A DNA stretch of 64,000 bases. Origin: Sporichthyaceae bacterium (lineage in GTDB: Bacteria > Actinomycetota > Actinomycetes > Sporichthyales > Sporichthyaceae). Of this stretch, positions 58,341 through 64,000 are shown in pieces. Where the stretch lies: contig DATASX010000045.1 in assembly GCA_036269075.1 (NCBI GenBank), positions 55,409-119,408 of the forward strand. Reading direction: 5' to 3'. How positions within the stretch are numbered: the first letter of the stretch is position 1; the number at the start of each line of letters is the position of its first letter. A program made the translations under genes and the position numbers. The notes beneath the pieces are model-generated. The model worked only from the letters and a program-made list of their open reading frames with translations. It was not told the origin of the DNA and did no database searches.

Positions 58341-58664
58341 GGGTGTTCTCTCCTGTTTGCCTGCCGCTACCGGCAGACGTCTCTCGGTTCGACGCGCCGG
58401 TCGGCGACCGACGCCCTGACGTCCCGACGCGAGCTCCGGCTGCGAACAGCCGACCGAGAGCGCGCACCGGCGTGCCGACGGAGCCCCCAGGGGGCTTCGA
58501 GACATCCGGAGGACGTGCGAAGTACGGCCCAGAGGTCCGAGCCGCCGACGGAAGTCTACGACATTGCGACCATGAAGCCGCGTCGGCCTGTCCACAGGGC
58601 TGCGGTGTCCACAGCCGGCGCGCCGGCGCCGGCGGTGCGGTGCTGCCCGGACGACGATCGCGGA
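58341..58664. other. 324-bp divergent intergenic region: rpsB leader and M23-gene upstream
   Basis: No gene was recognised. On the rpsB strand TAGACT (58558-58553) could be a -10 element, giving an untranslated leader of about 200 nt. The leader contains hairpins such as AGCCCCC-TGGGGGCT (around 58483-58497) and GCCGGTAGCGGC (around 58362-58373). A long leader is compatible with S2 autoregulation, but no known motif was identified. Confidence 0.4.
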
Positions 58665-59372
58665 ATGGCGCACGCGTTGCCTCTCGGGGCCGTGGCAGCT
58701 GCGGTCCTGGTGGTCCCGGGGGTCGCGGTTGCCGGGGCGCGCGCCTGGCAGCCACCGCTGCTGGGGCCGATCGTGGTGGTGCGGCCGTTCGCTCGGCCGC
58801 TCGGGCCGTACGGTGCGGGTCACCGAGGTGTGGACCTGGCGGCGGCGCCCGGGTCGGTGGTGCGCGCGGCCGGGGCGGGGACGGTCGCCTTCGCCGGTCC
58901 GGTCGGCGGGCGGGCTGTGGTCGTGGTGCGGCACGGGGCGACGACGAGCACCGAGTACGAGCCGGTCGCGCCCCTGGTCCTGGTCGGCGCGGGGGTTGCC
59001 GCCGGGGCCCCGGTCGGGGTCCTGCAGCCGCCGGCGGGGCACTGCGGGGCGACGTCCTGCCTGCACTGGGGGCTGCGCAGAGCAGGCCGCTACGAGGACC
59101 CGATGAGCCTGCTGCGGGCGCCGAACGCGCCCGTGCTGCTGCCGTTCCTGGACCGTCCGATTCCGGGAGCTGAGTCGGGCTGGGCGACGCAGACAGCGGC
59201 GACGCAGGCAGAGGCTCGGGGTGCCGGTGTCGCGCGGCAGCCAGCACGGCCGGCAGGCCGGGTGCGGCGGCTGGTCGTCGCGGGCGGGGCGGCGACCGGA
59301 GGTGGCCTGGCCGTCGCGGCCGCGCCCGCGTTGGGGCGGGTGATCAGGCGAGCGCGGCCCGCAGCGCGATGA
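58665..59372 (+). CDS. M23 (LytM-like) peptidase-family secreted protein
   Basis: 235 aa from ATG 58665. A signal peptide or anchor (residues 1-27, [21 protein letters not shown]) precedes the LytM fold: [21 protein letters not shown] carries the HxxxD zinc motif. The second zinc motif reads SCLHWGLR, where the usual HxH has Cys in place of the first His. The activity is therefore uncertain; it may be a cell-wall-binding pseudo-enzyme. The C-terminus is basic ([11 protein letters not shown]) after a hydrophobic stretch. An upstream start at 58572 is possible. It overlaps the 3' end of whiG, convergently. Confidence 0.75.
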   Translation: MAHALPLGAVAAAVLVVPGVAVAGARAWQPPLLGPIVVVRPFARPLGPYGAGHRGVDLAAAPGSVVRAAGAGTVAFAGPVGGRAVVVVRHGATTSTEYEPVAPLVLVGAGVAAGAPVGVLQPPAGHCGATSCLHWGLRRAGRYEDPMSLLRAPNAPVLLPFLDRPIPGAESGWATQTAATQAEARGAGVARQPARPAGRVRRLVVAGGAATGGGLAVAAAPALGRVIRRARPAAR

Positions 59373-60138
59373 CCGCCTTGGCGTGCATCTGGCACACGCG
59401 GCTCTCGGTGACGCCGAGCACCTGACCGATCTCGGCCAGGGTGAACGCCTCGAAGTAGTAGAGCCGGACCAGCACCTGCTCACGCTCGCTGAGCGCGTCG
59501 ACGGCCTCGGCGAGGATCCGCCGGGTCTCGGCGGACTCGAAAACGGTTGCCGGGTCCGGGGTGTCGAGGTCGGCGAGCCGCTCGCCGAGGCTGACCTCAC
59601 CGCCGTCGGTACCGGTCAGCAGTTCGTCGAGGGCCATCACGTTGAGCGCGGCCAGCTGCCGGAAGTTGTTCTGCAACTCGGAGTGCGAGACGCCCATCTC
59701 GGCGGCGATCTCGGTCTCGCTCGGGGTCCGGCCCAGGCGGGTCTCGGCCGCCGCGTAGGCCTGCTCGACCGCCCGTGCCTTGGCCCGTACCGAGCGCGGG
59801 ATCCAGTCCAGCGCGCGCAGCTCATCGATGATCGCCCCGCGGATGCGCCGGATCGCGTACGGCTCGAAGGCCGACCCGCGGCCGGGCTCGAACTTCTCGA
59901 TGGCATCGATCAGGCCGAAGATCCCGAAGGAGATGCAGTCGCCGGACTCCACGTTGCGCGGCAACCCCACACCGACGCGGCCGGCCACGTACTTCACCAG
60001 CGGCGAGTAGTGCAGGATCAGCCGCTCCCGCAACGACTCGTCGCCGGTCTCCTTGTACCGCTGCCAGAGCCGGTCGACCGTCCCGGCGGGGTCGTCGACG
60101 CGGCGCTGGGCCGCCACCTTGGCAATCGCGTCAAGCAC
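59344..60138 (-). CDS. whiG: RNA polymerase sigma factor, WhiG/FliA type
   Basis: 264 aa sigma-28-family factor. Region 2 ([72 protein letters not shown]), region 3 and region 4 ([42 protein letters not shown]) are complete. In Streptomyces WhiG starts aerial-hyphae sporulation; in motile actinomycetes the same family drives flagellar genes. The GTG start overlaps the xerC stop by 8 nt. The overlap with the M23 gene at its 3' end could give antisense interference. Confidence 0.92.
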   Translation of the reverse strand: MLDAIAKVAAQRRVDDPAGTVDRLWQRYKETGDESLRERLILHYSPLVKYVAGRVGVGLPRNVESGDCISFGIFGLIDAIEKFEPGRGSAFEPYAIRRIRGAIIDELRALDWIPRSVRAKARAVEQAYAAAETRLGRTPSETEIAAEMGVSHSELQNNFRQLAALNVMALDELLTGTDGGEVSLGERLADLDTPDPATVFESAETRRILAEAVDALSEREQVLVRLYYFEAFTLAEIGQVLGVTESRVCQMHAKAVIALRAALA

Positions 60139-61111
60139 GGGGATGCGCCTGTTCGTAGGACGCCCGCAGGCGGTCGACGGTCACATGGGTGTACAGCTGG
60201 GTGGAGTTCAGCGAGGCGTGGCCCAGCAGCTCCTGGACGCTGCGCAAGTCGGCCCCGCCTTCCAACAGATGGGTGGCCGCGCTGTGCCGCAAGCCGTGCG
60301 GCCCGATCGCCGGAGCGTCGCCGACGTGGGCCAGGTTCTTGGTGAGGATCTCGCGGACCGCCCGGGTCCCGAGCCGACCGCCGCGGGCCCCGAGGAACAA
60401 CGCTGCCCCGGACCCGTCCCGGGCCAGCGCCGGTCGACCCGACTCCAGCCACGCGAGGACCGCAAGCCGGGCCGGATCGCCGAACGGCACCCGCCGTTCC
60501 TTGGCGCCCTTTCCCATCGCCTGCAGCAGCCTGACGGCCATGTCGAGGTCGTCGACGTCCAGTCCGACCAGTTCACCCACCCGCAGCCCGGTCGCATAGA
60601 GCAGTTCGAGCACGGCCCGGTCGCGTAGGGCGGCGGGCCCGGAGTCCTGCGCACAGACGGCCAGGAGAGTCTCGGCCTGCGCCCGGCTGAGCACCGAAGG
60701 CAGCCGCCGACGCACCTTCGGGCTGATCAGTCCGGCCCCGGCGTCGGCGCAGGCCCGACCGGTCCGGGCCGCGTGAGCGGTGAAGGCCCGCGCCGCGGCG
60801 GCCCGCCGGGCCACGGTGACGTCGGAGTGCCGGGTCGTCCGCTCGGCGGCCAACCAACTGCGCAGGACGCGAAGCGTCAGCCCGTCGACGTCGGTGGCTC
60901 CCGCCCGCGAGGCGTGGCGCAACAGGCGGCCCACGTCGCCGACGTAGGCCCGCACGGTGTGCACGGACAAGCCGCGCTCGGCCGCCAGGTGGGTCTCGAA
61001 CGACGCCAACGCATCGGCCAGTTGCTGGGGCAGCCCGGTGGTCGGGTGCGCGACGGTCGCCCGCCGCCGTTGGGCCGTGATGACCGAACCTCCCCGAGAC
61101 CCTTGCTGCAT
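60131..61111 (-). CDS. xerC: tyrosine recombinase XerC-like
   Basis: 326 aa. The SAM-like N-terminal core-binding domain ([27 protein letters not shown]) and the catalytic domain are complete: Arg in [18 protein letters not shown], Lys segment [12 protein letters not shown], HxxR in [12 protein letters not shown], His in [15 protein letters not shown] with the nucleophile Tyr. It probably resolves chromosome dimers together with FtsK at 15.9 kb. The start is ATG 61111; the longer frame to 61168 adds a non-family front. Confidence 0.9.
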   Translation of the reverse strand: MQQGSRGGSVITAQRRRATVAHPTTGLPQQLADALASFETHLAAERGLSVHTVRAYVGDVGRLLRHASRAGATDVDGLTLRVLRSWLAAERTTRHSDVTVARRAAAARAFTAHAARTGRACADAGAGLISPKVRRRLPSVLSRAQAETLLAVCAQDSGPAALRDRAVLELLYATGLRVGELVGLDVDDLDMAVRLLQAMGKGAKERRVPFGDPARLAVLAWLESGRPALARDGSGAALFLGARGGRLGTRAVREILTKNLAHVGDAPAIGPHGLRHSAATHLLEGGADLRSVQELLGHASLNSTQLYTHVTVDRLRASYEQAHPRA

Positions 61112-61192
61112 AGCCTCAACGTTGCCCGTCGGGCGGCCCTGTGCAAAGCACCGCCACGCCCTCTTCACCCCCCTACGGCGCCGGCCTCCGCC

Positions 61193-62356
61193 TCAGCCCC
61201 CAATCGCACTGCGCGCCGAACCGCGCTGCCGCGCCGCCCGGGTCAGGCGCCAACCGCCATCGACCCGTTCCACCAGGCCCAGCACGGACAGCTCGCCCAA
61301 CGCCGGCAGCACCTCCTCGTCGGGACGTCCGCAATCCCGACCCACCACGCCCAGCGGGACCACCGCCCGGCTCGGCAGCGCCTCCAGCACCGCCTGCAAC
61401 TTCGGCTCCAGCGCGTCGGCCGCCCGCGCGGTCCCCCGCCGCGGTTCGGCCAGGTCCGCGCCCAACCGGCCCAACGCCTCGATCACCTCCTCGGCCCGGG
61501 TGATCGGGACGGCGTGCCGGGAGCGCAGCAACTCGTTGCTGCCCGCCGACACCGCCGAGGTGATCGGGCCCGGCACCGCCATCAGGACACGCCCGAGGTG
61601 CTCGGCCCACCGCGCGGTGGTGGCCGCGCCGCTGCGGGTCGCGGCCTCCACCACCAACGTGCCACGGCTGCACGCGGCGATGATTCGGTTCCGCGTGAGG
61701 AACCTGCGGCGGGCCGGGGTCGAACCGGGGGGCGCCTCGCTGAGCAGCACGCCCTCGCAGGCGATCCGCTCGATCAGGGCCGCATGGGCCGCCGGGTAGG
61801 GCACGTCGACGCCACCGGCCAGCACCCCGGCGGTGAACCCGGAGACCGCCAGCGCTCCCCGGTGCGCGGCGACATCGATCCCGAAGGCACAACCCGAGAC
61901 GATCGCCCAACCCGCCTCGGCCAGGGTCGCGGCCAGTTCCGTGGCCACATGGACCCCGTAGCCGGTGGCCGCCCGCGAGCCCACCACCGAGACGGACTCC
62001 AGCAACGCGGTGCGCCACCCCACCGGGCCCCGCACCCAGATCCCGTGCGGGCGCCCAGCACCCAGATCGTCGAGCTGGGCCGGCCACTCCGGCTCCCCCG
62101 GGCACACGAATCGGATCCCGACGCGCTCGGCGCCGGCCAACTCGGCCGCACCGCCCGCCCCGGCCAGCCGGACCCGCATCGCCGCCGCACCAGGCACCTC
62201 CGCCTGCCCGCTCTGCAGCACGTGGATCACCTCGACCGCCCCGATCCGGGCGACCAGGCCGCCGAGTGCGGGTTCGTCGGGTTCGGCGATCCGGGTCAGC
62301 AGGGCCCGCGCCTCGCGCTCCTCCTGGTCCATTCGCTCACTGGCAAGCTCGCTCAC
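61193..62356 (-). CDS. dprA: DNA-processing protein DprA with SELASER N-terminus
   Basis: 387 aa. DprA loads RecA on incoming single-stranded DNA. The Rossmann core has VVGSRAATGYGVHVA, SGCAFGIDVAAHRGAL, FLTRNRIIAACSRGTLVVEA and a C-terminal winged helix (PDEEVLPALGELSVLGLVERVDGGWRL). GTG 62356 overlaps the comM stop (GTGA). The first eight residues are VSELASER: the DNA is the same 20-base element found at 4248 and 52679, here fused in frame. The original start may have been ATG 62332 (MDQEEREARALL), which still has no better ribosome site. Confidence 0.9.
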   Translation of the reverse strand: MSELASERMDQEEREARALLTRIAEPDEPALGGLVARIGAVEVIHVLQSGQAEVPGAAAMRVRLAGAGGAAELAGAERVGIRFVCPGEPEWPAQLDDLGAGRPHGIWVRGPVGWRTALLESVSVVGSRAATGYGVHVATELAATLAEAGWAIVSGCAFGIDVAAHRGALAVSGFTAGVLAGGVDVPYPAAHAALIERIACEGVLLSEAPPGSTPARRRFLTRNRIIAACSRGTLVVEAATRSGAATTARWAEHLGRVLMAVPGPITSAVSAGSNELLRSRHAVPITRAEEVIEALGRLGADLAEPRRGTARAADALEPKLQAVLEALPSRAVVPLGVVGRDCGRPDEEVLPALGELSVLGLVERVDGGWRLTRAARQRGSARSAIGG

Positions 62357-63906
62357 GCCGCCCACCCGTCGGTGACCCCGCTGCGCAGCGCCAGCGCCGC
62401 GCCGACCTCGCTCGGCCCCGGCCGTGGCTTGCCGGCCAGGTCGCTCACGCTCCACGAAACCCGCAACACCCGGTCCATTCCCCGGGCCGACAACCACCCG
62501 CCGTCCAACGCCCGCTCGAGGATTCGGACCGCTGCGTCCTCGACCCGGAACTCCCGACGCAGCGCCCGCGACGGGACCTGGGCGTTCAGCGTCCAGGGGG
62601 TGCCCGTGAGCCGATGCAGAGCACGATGCCGGGCCGTCAGGATCCGCTCGGCGACCGTCGCGGTGGACTCACCGTCCGCGGCGCCGATCAGTTCCACCCG
62701 GCTGGGTCGGTCGACGTAGACCTGCAGGTCGATCCGGTCCAGCAAGGGCCGGGACAGTCGGCTGCGGTAGCGGCGCCGAACGTGCGGGGTGCACGAGCAG
62801 CCCCCTCCGCGGCCGAGGTCGGCGGCCTTCCCGCACGGGCACGGGTTGGCGGCCAGCACCAGCAGGAACGCTGCCGGGAACCGCGCGGTCAACGCCGCCC
62901 GGGCGATGATCACCTCCCCGCTTTCCATCGGCTGCCGAAGGCAGTCCAGCACGCCTGCGCGGAACTCGGGTGCCTCGTCGAGGAAGAGCACGCCCCGGTG
63001 GGCCAACGAGACCGCACCCGGGCGCAGTGCTCCGGAACCGCCGCCGACCAGGGCAGCCGTCGTCGCGGTGTGGTGCGGTCGCGCGTAGGGCGGGCGGGTC
63101 ACCAAGCCACCGCCGGTCGGCAGCACACCGGCCACCGAATGGATCTCGGTGACCTCCAGGGCCGCGGCCCGGCCCAGCTCCGGCAACAGGCCGGGCAACC
63201 GTTCGGCCAACATGGTCTTACCCGCCCCGGGTGCCCCGTGCAAGAACACGTGGTGGCCACCGGCGGCCGCCACCTCCAGCGCCCGGCGGGCCTCCGCCTG
63301 CCCCCGGACGTCGGCCAGGTCCGGCACCTCTGCCGGCTCCACGAGCGCGCGACGCGGCATCGGACCGAGCCGCTCCACCGGTTCCGGCACGGGCTCCCCA
63401 CGCAGCACCGCCAGCGCGTGCCGCAACGAGGCGACGCCGACCACCTCGAGGCCGTCGACCAACCCGGCCTCGCCGACATTGGCCACAGGCACCATGACCC
63501 GGGTCAGGCCGGACCGCCCCACGGCCGCAACGGCGGGCAGCACCCCCCGCAGGCCGTGCACGCTGCCGTCGAGGCCGAGTTCGCCGAGCACGACCATCCC
63601 GGCCGTCGCGTCCTCCGGGACGGCTCCCGCGGCAGCCAGCACGACCAGCGCGAGCACCAGGTCGAACCCCCCGCCACGCTTGTGCAGATCGGCCGGCGAC
63701 ATCGAGACGGTGACCTTCTGCTTCGGCCAGGCCTCCCCGCTGTTCTGGACCGCGGCCCGGACCCGTTCCCGGGCCTCCGACAACGCGGTGTCCGGCAGCC
63801 CGATCAGCCCGAACCCGGGCAGGCCCGGGCCGACGTCCGCCTCCACCCCCACCAGCCGACCGGTGACCCCCGCCAACGCAACCGACCAACCCCGCGCGAG
63901 CCCCAT
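62353..63906 (-). CDS. comM: YifB/ComM-family Mg-chelatase-like AAA protein
   Basis: 517 aa. An N-terminal Lon-like S16 domain (GLPGFGLIGLPDTALSEARERVRAAVQNSG, KVTVSMSPADLHKRG) precedes the MCM/Mg-chelatase AAA core: Walker A HGAPGAGKTMLAERLPGLLP, Walker B FLDEAPEF, and the arginine-finger region. Members are ring helicases that help natural transformation branch migration. It is encoded with dprA as usual. ATG 63906 is chosen over GTG 63909. NPCPCGKAAD is the family's zinc-like Cys stretch. Confidence 0.93.
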   Translation of the reverse strand: MGLARGWSVALAGVTGRLVGVEADVGPGLPGFGLIGLPDTALSEARERVRAAVQNSGEAWPKQKVTVSMSPADLHKRGGGFDLVLALVVLAAAGAVPEDATAGMVVLGELGLDGSVHGLRGVLPAVAAVGRSGLTRVMVPVANVGEAGLVDGLEVVGVASLRHALAVLRGEPVPEPVERLGPMPRRALVEPAEVPDLADVRGQAEARRALEVAAAGGHHVFLHGAPGAGKTMLAERLPGLLPELGRAAALEVTEIHSVAGVLPTGGGLVTRPPYARPHHTATTAALVGGGSGALRPGAVSLAHRGVLFLDEAPEFRAGVLDCLRQPMESGEVIIARAALTARFPAAFLLVLAANPCPCGKAADLGRGGGCSCTPHVRRRYRSRLSRPLLDRIDLQVYVDRPSRVELIGAADGESTATVAERILTARHRALHRLTGTPWTLNAQVPSRALRREFRVEDAAVRILERALDGGWLSARGMDRVLRVSWSVSDLAGKPRPGPSEVGAALALRSGVTDGWAA

Positions 63907-63922
63907 CACCGGACCGCCACGC

Positions 63923-64000
63923 TCATGCCACACCGCGCAGGTGCTCGACCCGAGCGGCACCGCGGGGACGCGCCCACACCCCGACCACGTCGAACCGCAC
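63923..64000 (-). CDS. YraN/UPF0102 nuclease-fold protein, C-terminal end
   Basis: Only the last 25 codons are in the window: VRFDVVGVWARPRGAARVEHLRGVA, split here as VRFDVVGVWARP and RVEHLRGVA. This RFDVV...VEH..GA ending is that of the UPF0102 family, which is encoded directly upstream of comM in many bacteria. Stop at 63923-63925. The rest lies beyond base 64000. Confidence 0.7.
   Translation of the reverse strand: MRFDVVGVWARPRGAARVEHLRGVA

Overview
The window is chromosomal DNA of a high-GC actinomycete. Codon third positions are strongly G/C. GTG and TTG starts and 4-base ATGA/GTGA stop-start overlaps are common. The gene order is the conserved actinobacterial block miaB-recX-recA-DUF3046 / lhr-clgR-cinA-pgsA-rimO-ftsK-rnj-dapA-thyX-dapB / M16 peptidase-pnp-rpsO-ribF-truB-rbfA-DUF503-infB-ylxR-nusA-rimP / GNAT-ispG-rip1-dxr / rlmN / cdsA-frr-pyrH-tsf-rpsB / whiG-xerC-dprA-comM-yraN. 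A WhiG-type sigma factor points to a sporulating and/or motile lineage. The genus cannot be fixed from the sequence. No rRNA, tRNA, IS element or CRISPR array was seen.

Layout. 1-3.3 kb: DNA repair genes, with a mycobacterial-type SOS box before recA. 3.4-6.1 kb: an ABC export cassette (ATPase plus two ABC-2 permeases) whose gene junctions are filled by two tiny coupled ORFs. 6.1-18.5 kb: the Lhr helicase, ClgR regulator, CinA, PgsA, RimO, a RodZ-like membrane HTH protein and FtsK. 18.6-24.9 kb: RNase J and lysine/cell-wall and thymidylate genes, interrupted by a sortase-anchored surface protein. 24.9-39.4 kb: RNA decay and translation genes (pnp, rpsO, truB, rbfA, infB, nusA, rimP) with ribF, interrupted by a DUF418 and a CPBP membrane gene. 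39.5-46.3 kb: a lipoprotein/ferritin-like pair, acetyltransferases and MEP-pathway genes around the site-2 protease. 46.3-51.4 kb: an accessory block with a Cu-SOD-like secreted protein, a coiled-coil protein, an aldehyde dehydrogenase, an acyl-CoA synthetase and a SUFU-domain protein. 51.4-64 kb: rlmN, a ZTP riboswitch and glyA, then cdsA-frr-pyrH-tsf-rpsB, an M23-family protein, whiG, xerC, dprA, comM and the end of yraN.

Main novel points. A short sequence with consensus RTGAGCGAGCTTGCSAGYGA occurs three times, each time as the start of a reading frame. At two of the sites it sits exactly on the stop codon of the preceding gene: a 26-codon linker ORF between two ABC permeases, and the N-terminus of DprA. 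At the third it opens a 27-codon leader between a ZTP riboswitch and glyA, where the glyA start lies inside a perfect 21-bp hairpin. A divergent relative (VSDCEER) bridges the M16 peptidase gene and dapB in the same way. Other items are a decayed second copy of the ABC ATPase C-terminus, two related long hairpins at 34.2 and 54.0 kb, a ladder of overlapping micro-ORFs before infB, and a secreted SodC-like protein that keeps the copper ligands but lacks the zinc ligands.
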